A program made the position numbers and the translations under genes. This document shows positions 8,097-17,325 of a stretch of DNA of 64,000 bases, one piece after another. Location of the stretch: positions 248,001 to 312,000 of the forward strand of contig NZ_JBODJB010000001.1 in NCBI RefSeq assembly GCF_050611725.1, given 5' to 3'. Under the pieces are notes generated by a model. It was not told where the DNA came from. It searched no databases and was given only the letters and a program-made list of their open reading frames with translations. This DNA is from Ferruginibacter sp050611725 (GTDB lineage Bacteria; Bacteroidota; Bacteroidia; Chitinophagales; Chitinophagaceae). Position 1 is the first letter of the stretch, and every line of letters begins with the position of its first letter.

Positions 8097-10216
8097 TAAT
8101 TTAATACCAACAATACTTTTTGTCCTTTTGTAAACGGTGTTCCCGCTACCAGTGATTGATTGATCACTTTACCTCTACCCGTTGCCGCTACTTTTAACCC
8201 CATATTCTCGATCAGATAAACAGCATCTTTTAAACCCATACCTACAACATTTGGCATCAACCCTTTACCAGTGTTGTTTGCCGGATCAACCAAAGTGGCT
8301 GCATTATTTTTCATTCCTACCCCTCTCCAATAACCACCATTCATCGAATCAACATACGGTACACTCAGCGTTGAAAAAATACTTGACAACTCTGTTTTCA
8401 ACCCATAATATTTATAAAGAGAACTGTCGACTGTTTTAGTAGATACATATTTTTTAGTGCTCAGGTATCTTCCATAAACCTTATCACTTACTTCTTTAAA
8501 AACTGTACCCGACACATCAGCCCCGTAGATCAATCTAGATTCATTACTGTTTTGTATCACTACAGCCATGGTATATTTCGGTTGATTCGCCGGGAAATAC
8601 CCAATGAATGAAGCCTGATAGATCTTATTGCCTTTGTTATATCCTCGGTTATCCAATGCCGTTACTGCTGTTCCTGTTTTACCTGCAATTTTATAAGCAC
8701 TGTCAAACAAAACCCTATGACCCGTTCCATGTGCACTATCCACCACCGCACCTAAACATTCTTTTACCTGTACCAGTGTTTCATCACTGCATATTTTACC
8801 CAACATTACGGGCTGGAAGGTTTTCACATCAACACCATATTCTCTCACCGCATTTACCAGATACGGTTTCATCATCTTACCATTATTGGCAACCGCATTG
8901 TATAACATCAACATATGCAGCGGTGTTACCAATTCTTCGTAACCATGCGCCATGAACGGAATAGTTGTATTTGCCCAGCTTCTGTTGGATGGCCTTTTAA
9001 TTGTAGGCTTACCTGATGTTGCAGTGATATCAATACCTGTTAAAGTATCTAAATGAAACCTGTGTAGGTTATCGATGAACTTATTGGGTTGATTATGATA
9101 GAATTGATCTGCCAATTTCGCAAACGCCACATTGCTGCTTCGAAGAAATGCTTCTTTTACTGTAAGATCATGAGCCCCTAAATGCGAATCTTTGATCCTT
9201 AACCCGTAAAAATATTTTACACCACCTTCGCAATCAACAATCGTATTCATATCTACATACTTATCATCCAGCAAAGAGATCAATGTTGCCAATTTGAAAA
9301 TAGAACCGGGCTCTGTTGCTTTACCAACACCATAGTTCAAGTCTTCAGTATAAGTACCATCTATTTGTTTTCCCAAATTTGCAATGGCTTTTATCTTACC
9401 CGTTGCAGTTTCCATAACGATTACTGTGCCATGCAACGAGTTATTGCCAACCATCATTTTCATCAAAGCATTTTCTGCTACGTCTTGTATATATGTATCA
9501 AGTGTTGTAATAATATCTTTTCCATTTTCCGCATCCACTTCAGCTCCTTCTACCGGCATATAAGCTCCGGCTATATAACGCATCAAACGCTGACCTGTAT
9601 TGCCTCTCAGCAAACTATCGTAACTTTGTTCGAGCCCTACGTTTAGTTTTGCATTTTCTCTCGACAAACCGATTGTTCTATTCGCAAGCAATACATATGG
9701 ATTAATTCTTTTGTCACGAGGATCGATAATGAAGCCGCTTTTATTCCTCCCTTGTCTTACCAACGGAAACTCTCTCAACTGAGCGTATTCAACAAATGAA
9801 ATTTTCTTTTTCAATATGTAGTAGCGATCTTTATTTTTATATCCTAATTGCAATTCCTGTTTATATTCTTCAGCCGTTTTATCGTTGAATAAATTTGCCA
9901 ACGACAAACTCAATGAATCAATATTGTCTTTAAATCTTTTTCCTTCTTTCTCTCTCAACCCATCAGCTCCAAAATCTATATACACATCAAAAATGGGAAC
10001 CGAGGTACTCAACATATTTCCATCTTCACTATAAATTGTACCACGCTGACCTTCTAATGGCATATACTTCAAGTGAAGGCTATCTCCCATTCCTTTCCAA
10101 AACTTGCCTTCTACTCTTTGTATATAAAATGCCTTCCCTAACACCACAATGCCTAATAAAACAATTCCTAAAAAACAGAGATACACCCTCCACAATATGT
10201 CTTTTTTTATTTCCAT
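8096..10216 (-). CDS. ftsI: Division-specific transpeptidase (class B PBP, FtsI/PBP3) with PASTA domain
   Basis: Periplasmic DD-transpeptidase anchored by one N-terminal membrane helix (about residues 9-31). The PBP dimer domain follows (about 50-230), then the transpeptidase motifs SIFK (305-308, catalytic Ser305), SSN (360-362) and KTG (513-515). A C-terminal PASTA domain spans about 652-706, beginning MPNVVGMGLKDAVYLIENMG. At 706 aa it fits the PASTA-bearing Bacteroidota form (Spo VD-like architecture). It overlaps murE by one base and the upstream 36-codon ORF by a few codons. It is the expected partner of FtsW and FtsL. Confidence 0.95.
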   Translation of the reverse strand: MEIKKDILWRVYLCFLGIVLLGIVVLGKAFYIQRVEGKFWKGMGDSLHLKYMPLEGQRGTIYSEDGNMLSTSVPIFDVYIDFGADGLREKEGKRFKDNIDSLSLSLANLFNDKTAEEYKQELQLGYKNKDRYYILKKKISFVEYAQLREFPLVRQGRNKSGFIIDPRDKRINPYVLLANRTIGLSRENAKLNVGLEQSYDSLLRGNTGQRLMRYIAGAYMPVEGAEVDAENGKDIITTLDTYIQDVAENALMKMMVGNNSLHGTVIVMETATGKIKAIANLGKQIDGTYTEDLNYGVGKATEPGSIFKLATLISLLDDKYVDMNTIVDCEGGVKYFYGLRIKDSHLGAHDLTVKEAFLRSSNVAFAKLADQFYHNQPNKFIDNLHRFHLDTLTGIDITATSGKPTIKRPSNRSWANTTIPFMAHGYEELVTPLHMLMLYNAVANNGKMMKPYLVNAVREYGVDVKTFQPVMLGKICSDETLVQVKECLGAVVDSAHGTGHRVLFDSAYKIAGKTGTAVTALDNRGYNKGNKIYQASFIGYFPANQPKYTMAVVIQNSNESRLIYGADVSGTVFKEVSDKVYGRYLSTKKYVSTKTVDSSLYKYYGLKTELSSIFSTLSVPYVDSMNGGYWRGVGMKNNAATLVDPANNTGKGLMPNVVGMGLKDAVYLIENMGLKVAATGRGKVINQSLVAGTPFTKGQKVLLVLN

Positions 10217-10317
10217 GTATCTCTAAAAGAAATGGTGGTTATATTTTTTGTTACAAACATTTGTTCTTTGGTCATCTTCACAGGCGTCGCACTCTTGTAC
10301 TTCACCTCTTTATTCAT
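10207..10317 (-). CDS. Candidate 36-codon ORF between ftsL and ftsI
   Basis: ATG at 10315-10317, three bases after the ftsL TAG, opens a 36-residue frame (begins MNKEVKYKSATPVKMTKEQM, ends ISFRDTWK) that stops inside the first codons of ftsI. It is in the same frame as ftsL. The peptide is basic, has no membrane helix and matches no family I know. Its tight fit between the two genes argues for translation, either as a leader that couples ftsI or as a small protein. It could also be chance, since the gap is only 104 bp. Confidence 0.4.
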   Translation of the reverse strand: MNKEVKYKSATPVKMTKEQMFVTKNITTISFRDTWK

Positions 10318-10320
10318 CTT

Positions 10321-10671
10321 CTACTTTGCTACTGCTGTCGTATCACCTCCCAGTAAGATCGGCGGAGCAGTGAGTTCTTTTAACCCCAATGGCTCAACTG
10401 CTTTTGCTAACTCACTTGCCTTGCTCCTGAATATCACTTCGCTCTTAATCGTTTTGTACTCATGCTCCAATTCGCTAATGTGCTTTTCTGTTGCACTTAT
10501 CTTTCTCGAAAGCTTATCAGCATAATGACCATTATATATATATAGTACAGCTAAAACACCCAGAAATAAAAAGAACGGAATATTTCTTACAACCCATTTA
10601 GGACTTAAGATTGCCTTCCAGTCAAACTTTTGATTGGTTGGTTGTTCCTGTATTTGTTCTTGTTCTTCCAC
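10321..10671 (-). CDS. ftsL: FtsL-like division protein
   Basis: Small bitopic division protein of 116 aa. A cytoplasmic N-terminus rich in Glu and Gln (about 30 residues) is followed by one membrane helix (IPFFLFLGVLAVLYIYN, about 31-47) and a periplasmic coiled-coil-like stretch (SRKISATEKHISELEHEYKT). Sequence conservation of FtsL is poor, so the call rests on topology and on position between rsmH and ftsI, where ftsL is found in dcw clusters. It starts 22 bp after rsmH. In other bacteria FtsL with FtsB links FtsWI to the divisome. Confidence 0.8.
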   Translation of the reverse strand: MEEQEQIQEQPTNQKFDWKAILSPKWVVRNIPFFLFLGVLAVLYIYNGHYADKLSRKISATEKHISELEHEYKTIKSEVIFRSKASELAKAVEPLGLKELTAPPILLGGDTTAVAK

Positions 10672-10693
10672 TATATTTTAAAATGTACTTGTA

Positions 10694-11599
10694 TTATTTT
10701 TTCTCTACTACTCTCAACTTTGCACTCCTACTTCTTGAATTCCTTTTCATTTCTTCCGCTGTTGCCACAAGCGGTTTTTTGGTAATGATCGTAAAGGGGT
10801 TTTCAATTTTACCACCATATAACTCGTCTGCTTCGGTTTCTGAAAATGTACCGGATTTAAAAAACGTTTTAACAATCCTATCTTCCAACGAATGAAATGT
10901 AATGATCGCCAACCGTCCACCTGGATTTAATACTGAAGGAGTTTGTTGCAATAATTCTCTTAACGCACCAAATTCATCATTCACCTGAATACGCAACGCT
11001 TGAAATACCTGGGCAAAGTATTTTTGAGGATTACCTTTTACGGCTGCTTGAACAGCTTGCTTAAAATCGTTGATCGTTTTGATGGCACCAATGGCTCTTT
11101 GCTCTTTAATGATCTTTGCCAGCGTTTTGGAATTTGTTACTTCTCCATATTGCTCAAACATTTTATGCAGTTGCGATTCACTAAATGTTTTTAGTATATC
11201 CGCTGCAGTGAGTGTTTGCCGTTGATCCATCCGCATATCCATAGCAGCATCAAACCTAGTAGAGAAGCCTCTTTCAGCCTCATCGAACTGGTGACTGCTT
11301 ACGCCAAGATCAGCCAAGATGCCATCTACTTTCATTACCTTATGCAAGCGTAAAAAGCGTTGCAGGTGGCGAAAGTTTTGCGGCACAAAAATCACTCGTT
11401 CATCATCCGGCAAATTCATCTTTGCATCATTATCCTGATCAAAAGCGAATAGTCTGCCGCTGCCATTCAATTGTTTCAGAATAGCTCTGCTATGGCCACC
11501 ACCACCAAATGTGCAATCAACATAAACCCCATCGGGTTTAATATTCAAAGCTTCAACAGATTCATTTAGTAGTACAGGTATGTGATACGTGTTTTCCAA
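10694..11599 (-). CDS. rsmH: 16S rRNA (cytosine-1402-N4)-methyltransferase RsmH (MraW)
   Basis: SAM-dependent methyltransferase acting on C1402 of 16S rRNA. The N-terminal HIPVLLNESVEAL, the SAM motif VDCTFGGGGHS (about residues 27-37), ADLGVSSHQFDEAERGFS and the late IITFHSLEDRIVK are diagnostic. At 301 aa it has normal length. It begins 13 bp after mraZ, as in most dcw clusters. Confidence 0.97.
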   Translation of the reverse strand: MENTYHIPVLLNESVEALNIKPDGVYVDCTFGGGGHSRAILKQLNGSGRLFAFDQDNDAKMNLPDDERVIFVPQNFRHLQRFLRLHKVMKVDGILADLGVSSHQFDEAERGFSTRFDAAMDMRMDQRQTLTAADILKTFSESQLHKMFEQYGEVTNSKTLAKIIKEQRAIGAIKTINDFKQAVQAAVKGNPQKYFAQVFQALRIQVNDEFGALRELLQQTPSVLNPGGRLAIITFHSLEDRIVKTFFKSGTFSETEADELYGGKIENPFTIITKKPLVATAEEMKRNSRSRSAKLRVVEKK

Positions 11600-11612
11600 T
11601 TACAATTAATAA

Positions 11613-12077
11613 TTATTCATTATTAAAAGATTTGTTGTTCATCACTTCATTTGCCAGACTACTGAAAGAATCCCGTGAAAAGGTTTCAAAGAACTGTTTA
11701 TACTTACTTTTATCCCAGATCTCAATTTTATCAACCGCCGAAGCCAACACCACATCTTTATCTAACCCTGCATACTCCATCAAAGTTTTTGGCAACAATA
11801 ACCTTCCGGCAGAATCCAGCTCTACCTGTGTAGCGCCGTTCAAAAAATACCGTCTAAAATCTCTAACTTTAGGGTCGAAATCATTCAACTTACTGATGTT
11901 AGCAAAAATTGGCTCCCAACTTTTAATCGGATATAAACTCAAACATTGCTCTATGCCCCTGTTTATTACAAATAGATTGTTCCCCTCTTCCGGCAACTGC
12001 TTTTTAAAGCCGGCCGGTAAAAGGAATCTTCCTTTGGCATCCATCGTCACCTCGTATTCGCCAAGAAAACCAATCAT
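11613..12077 (-). CDS. mraZ: MraZ transcriptional regulator of the dcw cluster
   Basis: DNA-binding regulator of the AbrB-like MraZ family, known in E. coli to repress its own dcw operon. It has two tandem domains: residues about 5-50 (LGEYEVTMDAKGRFLLPAGFK) and 76-120 (ATQVELDSAGRLLLPKTL). Each contains the DxxGR signature. At 154 aa it has normal length. It is the first gene of the cluster, and the spacer upstream should hold the main dcw promoter and the MraZ operator, which I could not delimit. Confidence 0.95.
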   Translation of the reverse strand: MIGFLGEYEVTMDAKGRFLLPAGFKKQLPEEGNNLFVINRGIEQCLSLYPIKSWEPIFANISKLNDFDPKVRDFRRYFLNGATQVELDSAGRLLLPKTLMEYAGLDKDVVLASAVDKIEIWDKSKYKQFFETFSRDSFSSLANEVMNNKSFNNE

Positions 12078-12163
12078 TTACAGGAGTTTAGTGTTTTACT
12101 TACAAATATTGACACAAAATAACACTTTTTCCCACTTTATATGCATTTTTAGGTAATACATTT

Positions 12164-12276
12164 TTATCCACAAGGATTTTTGTGCCTTATAGTGAGTATA
12201 GGCATAGCTTTAAGGCCATTTCTAACGAATTGAATATGTGAGTTATATGTGAATTGATGTGGATAGCTTGTGGATA
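12164..12276. promoter_or_regulatory. Three DnaA-box-like sites in the mraZ upstream spacer
   Basis: 12164-12172 reads TTATCCACA, a perfect match to the bacterial DnaA box. On the other strand, TGTGGATA occurs at 12258-12265 and 12269-12276, an 11 bp repeat that puts both sites on the same helix face. The spacer 12078-12304 between mraZ and the dead gene has no other recognised content apart from a CACAAGGATTTTTGTG hairpin overlapping the first box. DnaA control of dcw is only a possibility. Confidence 0.45.
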
Positions 12277-12304
12277 GAGGGAAGCTGAATAAAACAGATG
12301 AGGT

Positions 12305-12553
12305 TTAGGCGGAGGTTCTATTGAAACTATTTATAATGGTCATTTAGAGAATGGCACAACAGACTTTATCCCATTTGCGACAGATCCTGAGGGATGGGAT
12401 TATAATGTTTCTATCCACTCAAATAGTTATGGAGAAATCTGATTAAATCCATTTGATGATGGAAGTCAAGAATATACTTTTGTCGCAACTTCTTTTGAAG
12501 AATTTATTAGTGAGTTAATAACTGAAGAAGAAGCAATAAAAAATGGATATTGA
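12305..12553 (+). pseudogene. Remnant of a SMI1/KNR4 (SUKH) domain immunity-type protein
   Basis: Reading from 12305 gives 82 codons with one internal TGA at the codon after SYGEI, probably a former TGG. The segment before it reads LGGGSIETIYNGHLENGTTD. The tail (LNPFDDGSQEYTFVATSFEE followed by FISELI) matches the usual end of SUKH proteins, where a FVADSFEEFI-like stretch closes the domain. No start codon or N-terminal half is visible, so it is a 5'-truncated fragment with a nonsense mutation. SUKH proteins are often immunity proteins to contact-dependent toxins. No toxin gene is near. Confidence 0.6.
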
Positions 12554-12576
12554 TCGTATTTTCAGGCATTGAAAAA

Positions 12577-13872
12577 CTATTTCACCAACGGAAAACTAAC
12601 AGTAAACGTACTCCCCTTGCCCAATACACTCTCGGCTTTAATTGTTCCCTGATGTGCATCGATCATGGTTTTAATGTAACTCAAGCCAAGGCCAAAGCCT
12701 TTTACATTGTGGATATTACCGGTATGTGCCCGGTAGAATTTTTCGAAGATACGATGCAATGTTTCTTTACTCATACCAATACCGTTATCTTCTATCTTTA
12801 ATTTGAAGTAGTTACCTGCATTTTGTGTACTCATCTTTATCTGAAGATTTTCATCTTTCGAGTACTTGATAGCGTTATCTAATAAATTACTTACAAGGTT
12901 TGTAAAATGTACTTCGTCTGCAAAAATAAGATCATCCTTTGCATCCAGCATTAAGTCCAGCTTTCCTTGCTTCTCTGCAATTTGCAATGCAATATTATTT
13001 AATGCTCCGGTGATCAGATCATGTGCAGACACTTTCTTTAAGTTGAGTTGAATTTCTTTTTTATCTAACAAGGCTGCCTGCAAAATTGTTTCAACCTGTT
13101 TATTCATGCGTTTGTTTTCTTCCTTGATGATGCCGGTAAAATAATTGGTACGTTCAGTATCATTGATCACTTTATCATTCTTTAAAGCATCTACAGCAAG
13201 AGAAATAGTTGCCAACGGTGTTTTAAATTCATGCGTCATATTATTGATGAAATCAGATTTGATCTCACTCAATTTTTTTTGTTTCAATAATGCTCTTACA
13301 GTTAGAAAGAATGCTGTAATAATAATAACGGTAAAAAGAACAGCACCAACGATCAACCATGTCATAGAACGCCATATGAAACTCTTAACATGTGGTACAA
13401 TAATGATCAACAATTCCTGCGGAGATATACCTTCAGTTAAACTACCACCAGGCGACTCCAATGGAATAACCTGTTGCATATTATTGATCGAATCAGCGTT
13501 GGCTTTAAAAAAATTTTCTGACTGAACAGATTCGCCAATAATAGAATTGGAACTGATGGCAAATTCGAAAGGAATTTTTTGCAAATGTTGTCTGTCAAAT
13601 GCTCTACGGATGATGGCTTTAATTTCATCCATTGTATAACGCTGCGTTATAGATGGCTTAAAAAACTCCAACTGAAATTTATCATTCGGGAAAAGATTGC
13701 CTTTATGCTGTACCAGATCTTCTGATGCTTGATAAGTGGCCATGCTTACATGATCTGTGAATTTTTTTTCCTCTGACTCCAAAGCCCCTTTGATCCATAA
13801 TATTTGAAAAAAAATGATGCCGAGTAACGAAAACAGTATCAATACAGTAATTATGGGAAAAATTTTTCTCAT
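12577..13872 (-). CDS. Sensor histidine kinase, orphan
   Basis: Inner-membrane two-component sensor of 431 aa. There are two transmembrane helices (about 7-27 and 170-191) flanking a periplasmic domain of about 140 residues of unknown ligand. The HisKA box NNMTHEFKTPLATI follows (phospho-acceptor His214), then the N box (NLLDNAIKYS), G1 (EDNGIGM), F box and G2 (GFGLGLSYI). No response regulator gene is adjacent, which is unusual for this class. A TACCTTTG box lies 5 bp upstream of the ATG, suggesting a monocistronic, possibly leaderless transcript. Confidence 0.93.
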   Translation of the reverse strand: MRKIFPIITVLILFSLLGIIFFQILWIKGALESEEKKFTDHVSMATYQASEDLVQHKGNLFPNDKFQLEFFKPSITQRYTMDEIKAIIRRAFDRQHLQKIPFEFAISSNSIIGESVQSENFFKANADSINNMQQVIPLESPGGSLTEGISPQELLIIIVPHVKSFIWRSMTWLIVGAVLFTVIIITAFFLTVRALLKQKKLSEIKSDFINNMTHEFKTPLATISLAVDALKNDKVINDTERTNYFTGIIKEENKRMNKQVETILQAALLDKKEIQLNLKKVSAHDLITGALNNIALQIAEKQGKLDLMLDAKDDLIFADEVHFTNLVSNLLDNAIKYSKDENLQIKMSTQNAGNYFKLKIEDNGIGMSKETLHRIFEKFYRAHTGNIHNVKGFGLGLSYIKTMIDAHQGTIKAESVLGKGSTFTVSFPLVK

Positions 13873-13877
13873 TAGCG

Positions 13878-13885
13878 CAAAGGTA
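13878..13885 (-). promoter_or_regulatory. -7 box TACCTTTG directly upstream of the histidine kinase ATG
   Basis: Matches the Bacteroidota -7 consensus TAnnTTTG. Only 5 bp separate it from the start codon, so transcription should begin at or within a few bases of the ATG. Confidence 0.55.
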
Positions 13886-14015
13886 AATCACTAAGGTTTA
13901 ATAAAGTGGCAGTTAATATACAAGATATAAATTTAACGAAGGTTTACAACATAGCATGAATAAAATTTATTTAAAAATATTTTAATTGAAGCAAATAATC
14001 AAGTACTTTAGGTAC

Positions 14016-14567
14016 ATGATTGAACCAGCAACCGGTACATTGTTGATTGCAGACCCTTTCCTGAAAGACCCCAATTTCATGCGTACAGTTGTGTTGATGT
14101 GTGAACACAATGAAGAAGGTAGTTTTGGTTTTGTTCTTAATAAACAATTCGATTATACACTGGATGAATTAATCACTTCTTTTGAAGGTTACCCCATACC
14201 CGTATATTGCGGCGGACCAGTAAATATGGATACGGTGCATTTCATACATCAGTACCCGGATCAAATTCCTGATTCACAGGAAATCATAAAAGGTGTTTAC
14301 TGGGGTGGCGATTTTGAAGTACTTACCACACTTGTAAAAAACAATCAGATAGATTTTAGTAAGATTCGCTTCTTTATAGGTTACAGCGGTTGGGGAAAGG
14401 ATCAATTAGATGGTGAGCTAAATGAAAAAAGCTGGTTAACCGTGGCTGCTACCCGAAAACTAATTTTTCACAACAACCCCGATGATATTTGGAAAGATAG
14501 CCTTAAACACCTCGGTGGTAATTATGAAATAATGGTCAACTTCCCAACAGACCCACAGTTAAATTAG
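14016..14567 (+). CDS. YqgE/AlgH family protein (DUF179)
   Basis: Cytoplasmic protein of about 183 aa. Family features are the opening EPATGTLLIADPFLKDPNFM, GSFGFVLNK, YCGGPV and the late GYSGWGKDQLDGEL. The molecular role of the family is not settled. I place the start at ATG 14016 (MIEPATG), because the longer frame begins with TTG and ten non-conserved residues. It is followed after 20 bp by an acyltransferase gene in the same direction. Confidence 0.9.
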   Translation: MIEPATGTLLIADPFLKDPNFMRTVVLMCEHNEEGSFGFVLNKQFDYTLDELITSFEGYPIPVYCGGPVNMDTVHFIHQYPDQIPDSQEIIKGVYWGGDFEVLTTLVKNNQIDFSKIRFFIGYSGWGKDQLDGELNEKSWLTVAATRKLIFHNNPDDIWKDSLKHLGGNYEIMVNFPTDPQLN

Positions 14568-14587
14568 CAACTTAAAACGCACAAACA

Positions 14588-15541
14588 TTGCTCTTCTCAA
14601 TACTAAAACTTCCTGCTGCTATTGCAATACACTTTTATTGTAAACATATTACGATCAATAAAAAGAAATTTTTAAATGAAGACGGCCCATTACTAATTGC
14701 TGCTAATCACCCCAACTCATTTTTAGACGCCATCATTCTTGCAACCATCTTTAAAAAGCCGGTATATTCATTAGCAAGAGGTGATGCATTCGCAAATAAT
14801 TTTTATACCCGACTGTTGAATGCTATGAACATTCTTCCCGTTTATCGCATTAGTGAAGGAGCAGAAAACCTAGAGCACAATTACAAAACATTTGAAACTT
14901 GCAAGGAGATCTTTAAAAAAAATGGTGTTGTATTGATCTTCAGCGAAGGCAGATGCATCAATGAATGGCACTTACGACCATTAAAGAAAGGTACAGCCAG
15001 ACTAACTTTCAGCAGTTGGGACAATGGCATTCCGTTAAAAATATTACCGTTGGGAATTAATTACAATTCATTTCAAAGATTTGGTAAAACAATAGAATTA
15101 AACTTTGGAGAGATCATTAGTACAGAGAATTTTAAATACTCTGCAGAATCATTTGGAAAAGATATTGTCAACTTTAATAGTAGACTTAATGAGCAATTAT
15201 CAGAACTTGTACTAGAATTTGATATTAATGATACTGTTGGTATTGAAAAACATTTTGCCAGACCGGCTTCACTTACAAAAAAAATATTGCTTTGTTTACC
15301 TGCTGCAATTGGTTATTTATTCCATTTGCCATTGTATTTGCCTGTTAAAAGTTTTTCCGCTAAAGCCACAAAAAAAAATGACCACTACGATTCCGTAGTA
15401 GTCAGTCTTTTAATGATATTGTATCCGATCTATCTTTTAATTATTTCTATCGCCGTTTCCTTTTTTATTGGATGGTGGTCGTTATTGACCTTTTTGATAT
15501 TTCCATTTACAGCGTGGGCCTATCTTCAATTAAAAAAATAA
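14588..15541 (+). CDS. PlsC-like 1-acyl-glycerol-3-phosphate acyltransferase family protein
   Basis: Membrane-associated acyltransferase. The PlsC HxxxxD motif is seen as NHPNSFLD (about residues 37-44). A second block follows near FSEGRC (about 117-122), then PLKKGTARL. The C-terminal third (about 230-317) has three hydrophobic segments not found in minimal PlsC. The only in-frame start near the conserved region is TTG at 14588 (MLFSILKLPA), so the start is uncertain. Substrate could be lysophosphatidate or another lysolipid. Confidence 0.85.
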   Translation: MLFSILKLPAAIAIHFYCKHITINKKKFLNEDGPLLIAANHPNSFLDAIILATIFKKPVYSLARGDAFANNFYTRLLNAMNILPVYRISEGAENLEHNYKTFETCKEIFKKNGVVLIFSEGRCINEWHLRPLKKGTARLTFSSWDNGIPLKILPLGINYNSFQRFGKTIELNFGEIISTENFKYSAESFGKDIVNFNSRLNEQLSELVLEFDINDTVGIEKHFARPASLTKKILLCLPAAIGYLFHLPLYLPVKSFSAKATKKNDHYDSVVVSLLMILYPIYLLIISIAVSFFIGWWSLLTFLIFPFTAWAYLQLKK

Positions 15542-15542
15542 T

Positions 15543-17321
15543 TTACACCACCTGCATTTTCTTTCTTTCTCCGATCTGCTGACGCCACATTGCATAATAG
15601 AGCCCTTTTTCTTCAACCAGACTTTCGTGTGTGCCCGTTTCAACTACATCTCCTCTTTCCAACACATAAATTCTATCGGCATGCATAATAGTGCTTAATC
15701 TATGTGCAATTAAAATAGTGATCTGTTCTTTTAGCGCAGAAATTTGTTTGATCGTATTGGTAATATCTTCTTCAGTTAAAGAATCTAAAGCAGAAGTAGC
15801 TTCGTCGAAAATTAGTAAATGCGGTTTACGAATTAACGCACGGGCAATAGACAACCTCTGCTTTTCTCCACCGGATAATTTAAATCCCCCTTCTCCGATC
15901 AATGTATCCAATCCTTTTTCAGCTCTTTCTAACAAACCATCGCAAGATGCTTTGGTCAATGCATCATACAGATCAGCATCAGTTGCATTTGGATTCACAA
16001 ACATTAAATTCTCTCTTATTGTTCCGCTGAAAAGTTGTGTATCCTGCGTTACAAAACCTATTTGATTTCTAAGATCATTAAAGTCCATCGAATTCTCATC
16101 AATACCATTGTAAAGTATTTTCCCTTCCTGAGGACGATATAAACCTACCAGCAATTTCATTAATGTAGATTTACCGCTTCCGCTCGGACCAACAAATGCA
16201 ATTGTCTCACCGATCTTAGCACTAAAACTAATATCATTGATCGCTTTTTGACTGGCTGTTTGATGTTTAAATCCCACGTTATTAAATGCTAATGTTTCTA
16301 TACCACCCAAATGTTTAGGATTTTGCGGCGTTGCTTCCGGAGCTTTTTGCATCAGGTTATGATAATTGTTTAAAGATGCTTCAGCCTCTCTGTAGCTCAA
16401 TAAAATATTACCGATTTCCTGCAACGGACCAAAAATAAAGAACGAAAATATTTGCATCGTTACCAGTTCATGTGGCTTCATTACATCTTTAAAAATTAAC
16501 CACATTAATAAGAATAAAATAAACTGACGTAATGTATTAACGATGGTTCCTTGTAAAAAGCTGATACTACGAACACGTTTAACTTTTGTAAGTTCTAAAC
16601 CTAAGATCTTATACGTATTGTTATTCAAACGTTTTACCTCTTGATCTGCAAGACCAAGGCTCTTTACCAACTCTATATTACGCAAACTTTCCGTAGTGCT
16701 GCCTGCCAGTGAAGTCGTTTTATTAACGATCTCCTTTTGTATGATCTTAATTTTTTTACTTAGAACATTGGTAACCCAGGTCAGTAATGTAACACCGATA
16801 ATATAAGCAACAGGAACACTCCAGTGTATATTGATTGCAGCATACACAAAAACAAAACCAATACCTACAACGATCGCAAACAATGCATTCAAAAAATAGT
16901 TGATGAATTTTTCTGTGTCTGTACGTACCTTAGTAAGAATACTCAGTGTTTCGCCACTGCGTTGATCTTCAAATTCCTGATACGGAAGTCTGATTGCATG
17001 TTTCAATCCATCCGTAAAAATAGTTGCCCCGAATTTTTGAATGATCACATTCGCAAAATAGTCCTGAAAGTTCTTCGCAATTCTGCTTACCATAGCAGTA
17101 CCCATAGATAGCAATAATATTTTCATTACCGCCCAGAAATAAAAATCCCAGGTATAAGCAGTTGCCGTTTTTTCATTCTCAACATACTTCTCAGCCAACT
17201 GTATGATTCTTCCAAAGAGAATAGGATCAATTAATGAAAAGATGATATTGATAGCAGCTAATACCAGTGTAAGCACTACCAGCCATTTGTATGGCTTTAA
17301 ATATTGTAGTAAAAGTTTCAT
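15543..17321 (-). CDS. ABC exporter, fused permease and ATPase (MsbA-like)
   Basis: Inner-membrane half-transporter of 592 aa, expected to work as a dimer. The N-terminal six-helix domain covers about 1-310. The ATPase domain has Walker A GPSGSGKST, the Q-loop in IGFVTQDTQLFS, signature LSGGEKQRLSIA, Walker B LLIFDEATSALD and the H-loop AHRLST. The substrate cannot be read from sequence; lipid or drug export is typical. It converges with the acyltransferase gene, whose stop is 1 bp away. Confidence 0.93.
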   Translation of the reverse strand: MKLLLQYLKPYKWLVVLTLVLAAINIIFSLIDPILFGRIIQLAEKYVENEKTATAYTWDFYFWAVMKILLLSMGTAMVSRIAKNFQDYFANVIIQKFGATIFTDGLKHAIRLPYQEFEDQRSGETLSILTKVRTDTEKFINYFLNALFAIVVGIGFVFVYAAINIHWSVPVAYIIGVTLLTWVTNVLSKKIKIIQKEIVNKTTSLAGSTTESLRNIELVKSLGLADQEVKRLNNNTYKILGLELTKVKRVRSISFLQGTIVNTLRQFILFLLMWLIFKDVMKPHELVTMQIFSFFIFGPLQEIGNILLSYREAEASLNNYHNLMQKAPEATPQNPKHLGGIETLAFNNVGFKHQTASQKAINDISFSAKIGETIAFVGPSGSGKSTLMKLLVGLYRPQEGKILYNGIDENSMDFNDLRNQIGFVTQDTQLFSGTIRENLMFVNPNATDADLYDALTKASCDGLLERAEKGLDTLIGEGGFKLSGGEKQRLSIARALIRKPHLLIFDEATSALDSLTEEDITNTIKQISALKEQITILIAHRLSTIMHADRIYVLERGDVVETGTHESLVEEKGLYYAMWRQQIGERKKMQVV

Positions 17322-17325
17322 GCTG

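Noticed and set aside
12164..12276. Replication origin
   Set aside because: Three DnaA-box-like sites only, no AT-rich unwinding stretch or dnaA/dnaN neighbours; kept as possible regulation.
13437..13891. Short minus-strand ORFs inside the histidine kinase gene
   Set aside because: They are other-frame shadows of a kinase with complete motifs.
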